A stretch of 64,000 nt of DNA from the NCBI RefSeq assembly GCF_002075345.1, contig NZ_NAEW01000001.1, forward strand, positions 773,850-837,849, in the 5' to 3' direction. A program made the translations under genes and the position numbers. Shown here piece by piece: positions 44,100-53,911 of this stretch (position 1 is its first letter; every line of letters starts with the position of its first letter). This DNA is from Citrobacter braakii. GTDB taxonomy: Bacteria > Pseudomonadota > Gammaproteobacteria > Enterobacterales > Enterobacteriaceae. Under the pieces are notes generated by a model that searched no databases, was not told where the DNA came from, and saw nothing but the letters and a program-made list of their open reading frames with translations.

Positions 44100-45698
44100 T
44101 TAATTTAATTTTGCTTTTGAAAAATCGCTGCCCATCAGGCTAACGCTGTATCCGCTGACGTTGCTGCGCGTCGCGTAAAACGTTTTCCCGTTTGCCAACG
44201 CGATCCACGGAGCCTGTTGGTAGAAAATCTCTTGCGACTGCTGGTAAAGCGCGGCGCGTTCTTCCGGTTTACTCACCAGTTTCGCCTTTTGAACCAGCGA
44301 ATTATACTCTTTATCGCACCAGCGCGCGGCGTTAGATCCGGTTTTAATGCTGTCACAACCCAGCAGTACATCGGCGAAGTTATCCGGATCGCCGTTGTCT
44401 GACATCCAACCGAACAACGCGGTGTCATGCTCACCTTTACGCATTCCGGAGAGATATTCGCCCCACTCGTACGACACAATTTTCGCCTTCACGCCAACCT
44501 TCGCCCAGTCGCTTTGGATCATCTCGGCAATCCGTCGGGAGTTCGGGTTGTATGGGCGCTGAACCGGCATTGACCACAGCGTCGCTTCAAAGCCGTTTTC
44601 CAGTCCCGCCTGTTTCAGCAGATCTTTCGCTTTTTGCGGGTCATAAGCGTAATCCTGCAGATCTTTATTGAATCCCAACATATTCGGCGGAATTGGCGAT
44701 TTTGCCACCGTACCGGAACCTAAAAAGACGGCGTTAATAATGGCCTTTTTGTCTGTCGCGTAGTTAAGCGCCTGACGCACCAGCACGTTATCAAACGGTT
44801 TTTTCTCGGTATTAAACGCCAGATAGCCGACGTTCAGCGCTTCAACCGAATGCAGCGTCAAATCTTTATTCTTCTTAATCTCGTCAAACTGTACGGGCGC
44901 AGGTGCCGGAATTATCTGGCATTCATTGGTTTGCAGTTTCGCCAATCGGGTCTGAACGTTTGGCGTGATTGAGAAGATCAGGTGCTTCGTGGGGACGGCG
45001 CCGTCCCAGTAGTTCGGGTTGGCGAGATAGCGGATTTGCGAATCCTGCTTGTACTGCTGCAACACGTATGGCCCGGTGCCAATTGGCCAGTTATCGACGT
45101 TTTCCGGGGTGCCTTTTTTCAGCATCACGTCGGCATATTCCGCAGAGAGGATGGAGGCAAAATCCATTCCCCAGTCGGCAAGAAACGCGGCATTAGGTTC
45201 ATTAAGGATAAACTGAACGTGATAATCATCGACCTTCTTCACTTCTTTAATCAGTTTATCCAGACCGACATCGTTGAAGTATTCGTAGCTTCCCTGAGAA
45301 ATTTTGTGGTACGGATGATCGGCATCTTTCTGTCGTAATACCGAGAAAACCACGTCATCAGCGTTGAAGTCACGGGTTGGTTTGAAGAATTTATTACTGT
45401 TGAATTTCACGCCCTGACGCAGGGTAAAAGTGTAGGTCTTACCGTCCGGCGAAATCGTCCAGTCCGTTGCCAGAGACGGAACTGGCGTATTTTTTACCGG
45501 ATCAAAATTGATGAGTCGGTTGTAGAGCACCTGTGAGCTGGCCACAAACGATGGACCGGAACTGGCGATTTGCGGGTTAAATGACTCTGGCGACGCTTCT
45601 GAGCAGTAAATGAGAGTGTCAGTATTGGCCGCGAACGCCGCGCCTGATGGTAAGACGGCGCTGAGCGCCAGCGCGAGTAACGTTTTCCTTGCAATCAT
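44100..45698 (-). CDS. Orphan peptide-type solute-binding protein (DppA family)
   Basis: 532-residue family-5 extracellular binding protein, closest in type to dipeptide/heme binder DppA. The start at 45698 gives a signal peptide (MIARKTLLALALSAVLPSGAAFA). Signature segments are TLIYCSEASPESFNPQ, FTLRQGVKFNSNKFF and NTEKKPFDNVLVRQALNYA. No permease or ATPase genes accompany it, so it probably feeds the Dpp or another oligopeptide importer. The frame upstream to 45764 is unlikely. It is divergent from srfA. Confidence 0.87.
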   Translation of the reverse strand: MIARKTLLALALSAVLPSGAAFAANTDTLIYCSEASPESFNPQIASSGPSFVASSQVLYNRLINFDPVKNTPVPSLATDWTISPDGKTYTFTLRQGVKFNSNKFFKPTRDFNADDVVFSVLRQKDADHPYHKISQGSYEYFNDVGLDKLIKEVKKVDDYHVQFILNEPNAAFLADWGMDFASILSAEYADVMLKKGTPENVDNWPIGTGPYVLQQYKQDSQIRYLANPNYWDGAVPTKHLIFSITPNVQTRLAKLQTNECQIIPAPAPVQFDEIKKNKDLTLHSVEALNVGYLAFNTEKKPFDNVLVRQALNYATDKKAIINAVFLGSGTVAKSPIPPNMLGFNKDLQDYAYDPQKAKDLLKQAGLENGFEATLWSMPVQRPYNPNSRRIAEMIQSDWAKVGVKAKIVSYEWGEYLSGMRKGEHDTALFGWMSDNGDPDNFADVLLGCDSIKTGSNAARWCDKEYNSLVQKAKLVSKPEERAALYQQSQEIFYQQAPWIALANGKTFYATRSNVSGYSVSLMGSDFSKAKLN

Positions 45699-45980
45699 GG
45701 TTATAAGCCTTCTTATTTTATTATTAACCGGGATATCAGAGCATAGCTGACAAAAACTGACCAATAACGAATCACTATCAGGTTATTCTAATCCGGTGTA
45801 TTTCGCTGAATAATTCATCACCCTAAGCGAATTAATTTCCCTTAAGTCTTTTTCAAAACGTCAAGATTTTTCCCGGCACTCTATGCCATGAAAATTCGCC
45901 CCTTTTTGCCTCTCTTCCACCGTTTGCTCGTTTTTATAAAACGTAAAGTAGATACGTGAAGAAGTCTAAGGGGTAACAAC

Positions 45981-47288
45981 GTGGCAAAAACTCTCTTGCG
46001 CAGCGGCAATTTGGATGACTATCAGGCCGTGGGCGGCGGTGGTCAGGCCGTGTTTGATTCAGCATTGCAAATTCGTGAAACGCTTCGCCTGCGTAAACAG
46101 CAGGCGATGGTGGATTGTCTGGCGATCCCACAAATTAACGACAACGGCGATCGCGTTGACTGGTATTCGCCGATTGAAGGGAAAGCCGTTGCATGGAAAG
46201 CCGCTGATGAAGAGGCCCGTTTTCGTGCGCTGCGCTATCTGGGAAGCACGCTGGAAAATGCGGCGGCGCTGAGCCGTAAAAGTCTGCAATCGGGTAAAAC
46301 CTCCCTGCAACTGTTTGGCTCACTGCTGGAAAAAGCCATCCAGTTTCCTGGTGAGAATCACGTGTTTCTGGTTGAAGGTAAACCCGTTATTACGTTCTGG
46401 GGTTTCATCAATCTGAATGAAAATCCTCGCGACGATGTGCTCGATTGCCTGCGCCTTGCCGATATTCCTCCGGTCGTCACCGTAGCGGAGCCTGAGCCGG
46501 AAGAGGAAATCACTGCCCAAATCACCTTCGTCGAGGCCGACGCACCTTTGCTGACTCCAGTCGTTGAGCTACCTAAACCGGCTGAACCTGAACCACAACC
46601 CCCGGTCGTTGTTAACGAACCGGAAGTCTCGCCGCCGCTCGCACAGAAGAAACCCGCACGCCGCCTGCCTTTGTGGAGCCTGCCCGTTGCCGCGGTGATC
46701 ATTGCAGCCATGGTTGGGCCGCTGCTGTGGAAGCAACAGCCCACCCCGCCCGTACCCGCTGTTCCCCCAAGAGTCGTCGCTAAGGCAGATATGGCACCGC
46801 TGCCAGAACTGACATCTGCACTGCCGCTGCATCGGGCTGAAGTGGTTCCGGCTGCCAAAAAAGAAAAACCTGTCGAGGGACCGGTCGTGATCGCCGCGAT
46901 TCCAAAAGATGCGCTGGTGATGGATGCCAACCAGATGAAGGCAGGAACGACGCGTTTTCTCAACGGTAACTGGCGCGTAATGGTTGATGTTAAAGATCCG
47001 GTTAGCGGTAAAGCGCCGTCGCTGCGCTATCAGATCCAGGCCAATAAAGGTACTGCGCGCGTGGTTCATGGCGACAATATTGTTTGTCGTGCCGAGATTT
47101 TCTCCGGTTTGCATCAGTCAGGTGAATTAATGATTAAGAGTCGCGGGAATGCCCGTTGTACGGACGGGTCACGTTATCCGATGCCGGAAATTACCTGCAA
47201 AGCGGGAACCAATGACGTCGCCGCCTGTACCGCACGTTATGACGATCACGCGGAAATCCCTCTGACGATCAAAAAGATAGGTGCCTGA
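45981..47288 (+). CDS. srfA: SrfA family protein, membrane-anchored
   Basis: 435-residue first gene of srfABC. The start is GTG with TAAGGGG 8 nt upstream. The N-terminal 160 residues are globular. A Pro/Glu-rich linker (about 165-220) leads to one transmembrane span (LPLWSLPVAAVIIAAMVGPL, about 228-247), then another Pro-rich linker and a C-terminal domain with several cysteines (about 310-435) that would be periplasmic. Named as an SsrB-regulated gene in Salmonella; biochemical role not established. It overlaps the srfB region. Confidence 0.85.
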   Translation: MAKTLLRSGNLDDYQAVGGGGQAVFDSALQIRETLRLRKQQAMVDCLAIPQINDNGDRVDWYSPIEGKAVAWKAADEEARFRALRYLGSTLENAAALSRKSLQSGKTSLQLFGSLLEKAIQFPGENHVFLVEGKPVITFWGFINLNENPRDDVLDCLRLADIPPVVTVAEPEPEEEITAQITFVEADAPLLTPVVELPKPAEPEPQPPVVVNEPEVSPPLAQKKPARRLPLWSLPVAAVIIAAMVGPLLWKQQPTPPVPAVPPRVVAKADMAPLPELTSALPLHRAEVVPAAKKEKPVEGPVVIAAIPKDALVMDANQMKAGTTRFLNGNWRVMVDVKDPVSGKAPSLRYQIQANKGTARVVHGDNIVCRAEIFSGLHQSGELMIKSRGNARCTDGSRYPMPEITCKAGTNDVAACTARYDDHAEIPLTIKKIGA

Positions 47289-47292
47289 TTTT

Positions 47293-50274
47293 ATGTTGGT
47301 GAATCTGTGTGACTACAAACAGAGCGTGACGCTCATCGCCAATAGCGGTGTGCAATTTCTGGATTTTGGCCTGACGCCGCAGGAATCTGCGCATCATGGT
47401 CGCTTTGTGCGCAAAACGGCAAACGGTCCCCTGCTGCGGCTGGATTTCGATCTGACAACCGGACGTTATACCTTACCTGGCAGCACCGGCGGTCAGCCCG
47501 AAGTGGTGAAGCCGGAAAGCACCCAGAAGCTGCATTATTCGCTGGACGTGCTCGACGGTGTCTGGCTGCCGCTGCCGTTCCTGCGCTTTAATCCGCCGCG
47601 TACGTTCGTTGAAGGCCCGGATAACTGGGCGCGCGTACAGGTGCGAAAGCTGGCGCAACCTGACAGCGCGGGCAACACCCACCGCGTCACCGTGGCGCTG
47701 GACAGCCAGCTCACTGAAAATGCCCCTGCGGCGTTAACCCCCAACGAAAATGACCTGCTGAACGGTACGCGATTTGCGCTGGCCTGGCATGACAACGAAA
47801 TTGCCGATTTCCTCGACCAGACCTGGATTGACGGCTGGTTGCGCGAATCCTTTATGCATCATGTCACACAGCATGAGAACCGCTCAGAACAAGAGATCCA
47901 GCAGGCGCTGCGTAACTTTGAATATCAGGCGCACTGGCTGAATGTGCTGACCCTGTTAGGCGAGCAGCTTTCCGTTCCGGAAGTGAAACTGGTCACGCAT
48001 ACCCTCAGCACGCCCGCCATTCCCGTTGATCTTATCCTGGATATCGGTAACACCCATACCTGTGGCGTCCTGATTGAAGATCACGGGGATGCCAATGACG
48101 GACTGCGCCAGACAGCCGAATTGCAGGTGCGTTCGTTAAGCGAGCCACAGTTTCTCAACGATCCGTTGTTCACCAGCCGACTGGAGTTTTCCGAAGCGCG
48201 TTTTGGTAAGCAGCACTTTTCCGTGGAGAGCGGTCGTGATGATGCCTTTATCTGGCCGTCGATTGTCCGCGTTGGCGATGAAGCCCGAAAGCTGGCAATG
48301 CAGCGCATGGGCACTGAAGGCAGCAGTGGGATCTCCAGCCCGCGCCGTTATCTGTGGGACGAAACGCCGGTGTTGCATGACTGGCGCTTTAGCCAGATGA
48401 ATGGCAAAACCCAGCGCGAACCACTGGCTACCGCCTTCCCGCTGATGAACCTGATGAACGATGACGGGCAACCGCTGTTCAGCCTGCCGCAGGATGATCG
48501 TCTGCCGGTATTCTCACCGCAATACAGCCGCAGTACGCTGATGACGCATATGTTGTGCGAAATACTGGCCCAGGCGCTGGGGCAAATTAACAGCGTGGCG
48601 ACGCGTTTGCGCCTCGGATTCCCGGCATCTCCTCGTCAGTTGCGTACGCTGATCCTGACCCTGCCGTCGGCGATGCCCAAACAGGAGCGTGAGATTTTCC
48701 GCCTGCGCATGTTTGAAGCCATTGCGTTGGTCTGGAAAGCAATGGGCTGGCACCCGCAGGATGAAGACTTCACCACCCGTAAACAGCAGGAAAAGAGCGT
48801 GGTTCCCGTACCTGAGATCCAGATGGAATGGGATGAGGCCAGCTGCGGGCAACTGGTGTGGCTGTATAACGAAGCTATCTCTCACTACGATGGTCACACC
48901 GAATCGTTCTTTAACGCCCTTGCCCGCCCGGACCGTTTGCCGGAGCCTGGTGAGACTAAAGGTCGTGCGCTGCGCGTGGCATCGATCGACATTGGCGGCG
49001 GGACAACGGATATGGCCGTCGTCCATTACCAGCTTGATGACGGCGTGGGTACAAACGTCAAAATTACCCCGCACCTGCTGTTCCGTGAAGGCTTTAAGGT
49101 TGCGGGCGATGACATGCTGCTGGACGTGATTCAGCGTTGCGTGTTGCCTGCGCTGCAAACCCGTCTGCAACAGGCTGGCGTGACCGACGCCGCCGCATTG
49201 CTGGCCACGCTATTTGGCGATTCCGGACGCATCGACACCCAGGCGATTTTGCGTCAACAAACGGCGTTACAACTCTTTATGCCGCTCGGTCATGCGGTAC
49301 TTTCAGCCTGGGAACAAAGTGATATTAACGATCCGGTAGCGGGTCTGCATGCCACCTTTGGCGAACTCCTGAGCCAGCAACCAACGCGCAACGTGCTGAA
49401 TTACATCCAGCAGGCTATCGATCATGCGTTGCCTGCGGGATCGCCAGCGTTTGATGTGTTGAGCGTGCCGTTACAGGTGCAGTTCCGGCAGTTACAAGAA
49501 GCGTTACTGGCGGGCCAGTTTACCCTGACCTCCCCACTGCACGCGGTCTGTGAGGCCATTTCACACTATCGCTGCGATATTTTATTAGTGACCGGCAGAC
49601 CCGCCTGTTTACCGGGCGTACAGGCGTTGATCCGCCATCTGCAGCCCGTTCCGGTTAATCGTATGATCTGGATGGATAACTACCGCGTACATGAGTGGTA
49701 TCCGTTCAGCCAACAAGGGCGGATTGGTAACCCCAAATCCACCGCAGCAGTTGGTGCCATGTTGTGTAGCCTGGCGCTGGATCTACGCTTGCCGCGTTTC
49801 AACTTTAAAGCTGCCGATATCGGCGCTTACTCGACTGTACGTTATCTCGGCGTGTTGGATAATACGGTCAATACGCTGCGTGATGAGAACATCTGGTATC
49901 ACGATATCGATCTGGATAAGCCCGGCGCGAAACTGGATGCCCGCCTGCACTTCCCATTGCGCGGCAACGTAACATTAGGTTTCCGCCAACTGGCCAACAG
50001 CCGTTGGCCTGCCACACCGCTGTATACGCTCAGCATAAATTCTGCCGAACTGGCAAAAACCATCGCCGGAGATGGCGTGTTGAATGTACGGCTGCAGCTA
50101 CGCGGTGGTAGCAAAGAAAGCGGCCCGGAATTTTTCGTACTGAGCGATGCGTGGTTACAGGATGGCACTCCCGTTACCGCCAATGCCTTAACGTTAAAAC
50201 TGAATACGCTGGCAGACCGACGCCATAGCGGGAGCCATTACTGGATTGATAGCGGGAGCGTGTACCTGAAATGA
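47293..50274 (+). CDS. srfB: SrfB family protein with actin/Hsp70-like ATPase motifs
   Basis: 993-residue protein. Two phosphate-binding signatures of the actin/Hsp70/sugar-kinase fold are visible: DIGNTHT at residues 250-256 and DIGGGTTD at 566-573. It is therefore a putative ATPase with an N-terminal extension of about 240 residues and a 250-residue C-terminal part. I use ATG 47293, 4 bp after the srfA stop; an in-frame GTG at 47281 lies inside srfA. No signal peptide or membrane helix. It overlaps srfC by 4 nt. Annotated as a virulence factor in Salmonella; mechanism unknown. Confidence 0.85.
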   Translation: MLVNLCDYKQSVTLIANSGVQFLDFGLTPQESAHHGRFVRKTANGPLLRLDFDLTTGRYTLPGSTGGQPEVVKPESTQKLHYSLDVLDGVWLPLPFLRFNPPRTFVEGPDNWARVQVRKLAQPDSAGNTHRVTVALDSQLTENAPAALTPNENDLLNGTRFALAWHDNEIADFLDQTWIDGWLRESFMHHVTQHENRSEQEIQQALRNFEYQAHWLNVLTLLGEQLSVPEVKLVTHTLSTPAIPVDLILDIGNTHTCGVLIEDHGDANDGLRQTAELQVRSLSEPQFLNDPLFTSRLEFSEARFGKQHFSVESGRDDAFIWPSIVRVGDEARKLAMQRMGTEGSSGISSPRRYLWDETPVLHDWRFSQMNGKTQREPLATAFPLMNLMNDDGQPLFSLPQDDRLPVFSPQYSRSTLMTHMLCEILAQALGQINSVATRLRLGFPASPRQLRTLILTLPSAMPKQEREIFRLRMFEAIALVWKAMGWHPQDEDFTTRKQQEKSVVPVPEIQMEWDEASCGQLVWLYNEAISHYDGHTESFFNALARPDRLPEPGETKGRALRVASIDIGGGTTDMAVVHYQLDDGVGTNVKITPHLLFREGFKVAGDDMLLDVIQRCVLPALQTRLQQAGVTDAAALLATLFGDSGRIDTQAILRQQTALQLFMPLGHAVLSAWEQSDINDPVAGLHATFGELLSQQPTRNVLNYIQQAIDHALPAGSPAFDVLSVPLQVQFRQLQEALLAGQFTLTSPLHAVCEAISHYRCDILLVTGRPACLPGVQALIRHLQPVPVNRMIWMDNYRVHEWYPFSQQGRIGNPKSTAAVGAMLCSLALDLRLPRFNFKAADIGAYSTVRYLGVLDNTVNTLRDENIWYHDIDLDKPGAKLDARLHFPLRGNVTLGFRQLANSRWPATPLYTLSINSAELAKTIAGDGVLNVRLQLRGGSKESGPEFFVLSDAWLQDGTPVTANALTLKLNTLADRRHSGSHYWIDSGSVYLK

Positions 50275-52430
50275 GTAAGATGTTAAACACCGCGCAGGCC
50301 GCCATCGAGTGGGTAACTGATACCCGTCAGCGTGCGGCGCGTCTTGATGATGAAGCGGATGCCCTGTTGGCACAGCTCACCCTGGCCGCCGTTAATGAAT
50401 CTGCGTTGAAGACGACCTTTTCATCGCGAGGATGCGTTGGGCTTTACGGACATTCGCAATCGGCAAAAGCGCACCTGCTCACAGCATTGTGCAGCAACGC
50501 CAATGGCAAAGTGAATATCGTTACCCCGGATCGCAGCTTTGATTACTTTTCACATATTAATCCTGGTCATGCGCCAACCAATATGGCGATCCGCTTTACG
50601 CGTGATGAAAATCCGCTCGATGGTGAATGGCCGTTGCGCCTGCGGCTACTCAGTGAAGCCGAACTGGTACAGCTATTTATTACCCAGTTCTGTGCGCTTG
50701 CGGACAACCGCCAGGTCGAGAAATCGATTATTGAGGCGCGCCTGGAAAAATGGCAAACGTTGCGCCAGCGTCATCCGGTGCCGGGCATTACCGCGCAGGA
50801 TGTCGCGGCAATTGGTCGTTTCTGGCGCGCCTGCGTACCGGCCAGACAACAGCAATTTGACGACGCGCTATGGCATCAGTTTGCCACGCTGCTACCCGCA
50901 CTGGATCTGACTACCCGGGCAAACGCCTGGGCGTTACTGTGGGGAGAACAGCCAGAGTTGACGCAACAGTGGTTGGCGCTGGCGCATACGCTGCAACAAA
51001 CCGGGAGCGCGCAAGAACTCGCGGCTCCGCTGAGCCTGCTGGTTGACCATTTTGGTTTACCTGCCGAGAGTTTCCTGACTCAGGTAGCATTGAACGGGAA
51101 TGAGGCGCAAAGCGATGTGGTGGTTCATCCAATAGAAAATGAACAGTTGCTCAATGCGGTCAGCCTTTCTCAGGCTTCGCTGGCGCTGCTCACGCGCGAG
51201 CTGGTCCTGACAGTTGAAGACGCTGTACTGGAAAATGTCGATCTGCTGGATATTCCCCTCGCCCCGGATGTTCATCCCCATCCATTGTGGCAGGCCAAAT
51301 TAGGCTGGATGCTGGAACATTATCGCCAGCATCTGCAACCGGATGTACTTTTAATCTGTAATGCGGTATCTACCCGCTCCCAGACGCCCGCCATCACCCG
51401 CAAACTACTGGGCTGGGTTAACGACACTCAGCCCGTACATGACGCCGCATTGCCGGGAGTGGTCTGGGCCATTACTCCGCAGGATGCGCGGTTTAGCACT
51501 CAGCAAAATCTTGATGAATCTGTGCAGCAATTAATGGGCAAGCCCGGACTGCACTGGGGCACGCTGCAGGCGCTGGATAAACACAGCTTACAACGCCTCG
51601 TCGAATGGTTGACTCAGGCAACCTCGCCCCAGCAACGCCAGGCGAGATTGACCTCCCTGCGTGAGCAGCACCAGCAGCGTGTACGCGAAACCCTGATCGG
51701 CTGGATTAACCCCGTTGAAACCGAATCGGGTAGCAATGAGTCGGTGATCCGCCAGCTCCAGGCCCAGGCGGCAAAGCATGGCGAACTCCTGGACGGTTTG
51801 CTTCCGCCGATGCGCCTCTTTGAGTCGCTGCTGCGTGTTCAGCAGCCGCGCGAGGAACAGGTGAGCGGATTATTTAATGAAGAGATTGACCTGTTTGCCG
51901 AGGTGCGTGACACACCGCACTCGCCGGAAAGCAAAGAGACCGGGTATCAGGCGCACAAAATGTGGGTTAACCACGTGCGCCAGTGGTGTCGCGATGAAAA
52001 TAATGCGCGCCGTTTACGTCTCGAGCCGCGTACGCTAAGGCAGGTTGCTGATATCCTCGTTACCACCAGCTATCGGCTGGAGATGCCGCAACGCTTACAG
52101 CGCATTATGCAGCGAGAAAACGTCTGCGCTGCGCAGCTTCACGCCGATATTGGGGATTTTATTACCTGGCTTGGATTTGCCAGCGTGGCAGAAGAACAGC
52201 GTCCGGCCAGCAGGATCCAAAAAGGATCGGCTATTTTTAGTGCCCCGGCGCAACAGCCGATGTTACGGTTGACGAAACTGGATGAACAACCTTCGCATGG
52301 TGCAAGCCGTTACGTTTACGACTGGCTGGTCGCTTTGTATACCCGCGCCAATGAAAACGTGGGATATCAGCATCCGCAGGATGTTTGCGCAGCCGACAAA
52401 AAACGATTAGATGCCCTGCTTTCCTCCTGA
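50271..52430 (+). CDS. srfC: SrfC family protein, possible P-loop GTPase/dynamin-like
   Basis: 719-residue last gene of srfABC. A degenerate Walker-A-like segment GLYGHSQSAKA lies at residues 57-67 where a P-loop would be expected; the usual GK[ST] is replaced by SAKA, so nucleotide binding may be lost. The rest is largely helical and Gln-rich, suggesting coiled coil. No signal peptide or membrane span. ATGA overlap with srfB implies fixed stoichiometry and a complex. The family is annotated as a putative virulence effector; the dynamin comparison is mine. Confidence 0.82.
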   Translation: MSKMLNTAQAAIEWVTDTRQRAARLDDEADALLAQLTLAAVNESALKTTFSSRGCVGLYGHSQSAKAHLLTALCSNANGKVNIVTPDRSFDYFSHINPGHAPTNMAIRFTRDENPLDGEWPLRLRLLSEAELVQLFITQFCALADNRQVEKSIIEARLEKWQTLRQRHPVPGITAQDVAAIGRFWRACVPARQQQFDDALWHQFATLLPALDLTTRANAWALLWGEQPELTQQWLALAHTLQQTGSAQELAAPLSLLVDHFGLPAESFLTQVALNGNEAQSDVVVHPIENEQLLNAVSLSQASLALLTRELVLTVEDAVLENVDLLDIPLAPDVHPHPLWQAKLGWMLEHYRQHLQPDVLLICNAVSTRSQTPAITRKLLGWVNDTQPVHDAALPGVVWAITPQDARFSTQQNLDESVQQLMGKPGLHWGTLQALDKHSLQRLVEWLTQATSPQQRQARLTSLREQHQQRVRETLIGWINPVETESGSNESVIRQLQAQAAKHGELLDGLLPPMRLFESLLRVQQPREEQVSGLFNEEIDLFAEVRDTPHSPESKETGYQAHKMWVNHVRQWCRDENNARRLRLEPRTLRQVADILVTTSYRLEMPQRLQRIMQRENVCAAQLHADIGDFITWLGFASVAEEQRPASRIQKGSAIFSAPAQQPMLRLTKLDEQPSHGASRYVYDWLVALYTRANENVGYQHPQDVCAADKKRLDALLSS

Positions 52431-52431
52431 A

Positions 52432-52447
52432 ACGGCGTTTACGCCGT
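52432..52447. other. Hairpin between srfC and ortT
   Basis: ACGGCG/CGCCGT with a TTTA loop lies between the convergent srfC and ortT genes. No T-run on either side, so termination is uncertain. Confidence 0.35.
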
Positions 52448-52449
52448 CA

Positions 52450-52623
52450 TCAGAAGAGAGAAAACATTAACGCGACGGGAAAACTCATCGGCCAGGTCGC
52501 CCCGACTAATACCGCGCTGAGAAAACGAATCCGCTTTTTATCGCGGGAAAGAAACCAGGTGATGATTGCCGTGATAGCGGCCATCACCGCATAAAAAACC
52601 AACATTTTTTGGTACAGAGACAT
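52450..52623 (-). CDS. ortT: Orphan membrane toxin OrtT (GhoT family)
   Basis: 57-residue two-helix membrane protein. MSLYQKMLVFYAVMAA at the start and VGATWPMSFPVALMFSLF at the end match E. coli OrtT (YdcX) and are related to the toxin GhoT. OrtT lowers membrane potential and ATP and acts in stringent-response stress. No GhoS-like antitoxin gene adjoins it, consistent with its orphan status. I use ATG 52623; an upstream in-frame ATG at 52632 would add three residues. Confidence 0.88.
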   Translation of the reverse strand: MSLYQKMLVFYAVMAAITAIITWFLSRDKKRIRFLSAVLVGATWPMSFPVALMFSLF

Positions 52624-52815
52624 GTCAGGCATCCGGGCCGAAAGGTAAAATCGCGCGCAATATGCTCTTTTTCATGACCCACATCAAGTTTTATTAATTA
52701 TTTTAAGAGAAACGCCGGTAAAACAAGCCGTTTTCATTATGTTCAGAATCCGTACTATTGCGGATAGTTATAACCCGTACTATACCCATAAGGGTTAAAA
52801 CGAAAGGTGGCACAA

Positions 52816-52911
52816 ATGAATGTTTCCAGTAAAACTGTGGTGCTGATAAATATATTTGCTGCTGTAGGACTTTTCAGTCTGATTTCCGCAAGGTTTGGCT
52901 GGTTTGCTTGA
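52816..52911 (+). CDS. yncL: Small membrane protein YncL
   Basis: 31-residue single-span protein encoded by ATG 52816 to TGA 52909-52911, preceded by AAAGGTGG. The start MNVSSKTVVLINIFAAVGLF and the end RFGWFA match E. coli YncL (31 aa) except for a few conservative changes. Function unknown; E. coli YncL is a verified expressed small membrane protein. Confidence 0.85.
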   Translation: MNVSSKTVVLINIFAAVGLFSLISARFGWFA

Positions 52912-52943
52912 TGTCGTTCTTCTTGATTAATTGCAGCGTCCGC

Positions 52944-52972
52944 TGGCAGAGAGACTCTTCTCTCTGCCATTA
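52944..52972 (+). terminator. Probable terminator after yncL
   Basis: TGGCAGAGA (52944-52952) pairs perfectly with TCTCTGCCA (52961-52969). Only a short TTAG follows, so termination may be modest. Confidence 0.5.
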
Positions 52973-53030
52973 GTACACGATTTTCCCACTCTCCTGCCAC
53001 CCGGTAAATTATCCTTAGTATGTAATACCC

Positions 53031-53810
53031 CTAATCCTTCTGCGGCATTATATTGCCCGCATAACGGCTCGGTGTTGTGCCGGTATGCTGATGGAAAAAA
53101 GCGATAAAAGCACTGTCACTGACAAATTCCAGATATTGCGCCACCTGGCTGATCTGCCCCCCGTCAGCCAGCATCTCCATGGCTTTTAATAGTCTAAATT
53201 GCTGCCGCCAGCTCTGATAATTCATCCCGGTATCCCTGGTAAATATTCGACTGATCGTCCTCTCGCATGCCCCAACCCGTTGGGATAATTGATTTAGTCG
53301 TGGTGGCAATTCGCCCATACGTACTCCTTCAAGCCACACGTTCAGCCGCGGATCTGAGGGAAACTGCAACGTCCAGTTTTCACTGTGGGCGGCCCGCATT
53401 TCCTCACAGAAAACGGTGATAAGACTGGCCTGCTGCGCGGCAGGCATTTCCCACGGCCAGAAAGCCATACGTTCTATTACTTCAAAAAAGAGAGGATTAA
53501 CGTCGACTATCTGCAGCGGTAACTTAGATAACGGCAATGTAGTTGAAAAATACAACGAACGATAAGCCATCACCCCACGCATTATGGCGCGATGTACCGT
53601 ACCAGCCGGGATCCAGACCGCGCGCCGTGGCGGTAGCAGACACAGGGCATGCTCCAGCTCAATCGTAATGCTTCCCGCTGCCGAAAAAAGTAGCTGATGA
53701 CGAAGATGGCTATGCCGGCCGGAATCGTGTACGCCCATCTCGGAGGCAATCCCGATTACCGGTTTATCAAAGCTATCCGCATCGAAATCATCATCCGGGG
53801 CAATTTCCAT
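53031..53810 (-). CDS. AraC-family regulator (NimR-like)
   Basis: 259 residues: N-terminal cupin-like domain (HSHLRHQLLFSAAGSITIEL, PPRRAVWIPAGTVHRA) and C-terminal double helix-turn-helix (LSQRVGACERTISRIFTRDT; QISQVAQYLEFVSDSAFIAF; HTGTTPSRYA). This layout is that of E. coli NimR (YeaM), which controls the adjacent MFS gene nimT. Here too it is divergent from an MFS efflux gene, which it probably regulates; the inducer is unknown. Confidence 0.83.
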   Translation of the reverse strand: MEIAPDDDFDADSFDKPVIGIASEMGVHDSGRHSHLRHQLLFSAAGSITIELEHALCLLPPRRAVWIPAGTVHRAIMRGVMAYRSLYFSTTLPLSKLPLQIVDVNPLFFEVIERMAFWPWEMPAAQQASLITVFCEEMRAAHSENWTLQFPSDPRLNVWLEGVRMGELPPRLNQLSQRVGACERTISRIFTRDTGMNYQSWRQQFRLLKAMEMLADGGQISQVAQYLEFVSDSAFIAFFHQHTGTTPSRYAGNIMPQKD

Positions 53811-53911
53811 TATCTGTCCGATATTTGATATTTAAAGTCTTGATAATGGTAATGCGACACATCCCTTTCAGCAATAATGCCCGCCAGTTTTCTGTCTCTC
53901 TGGATATTGCT

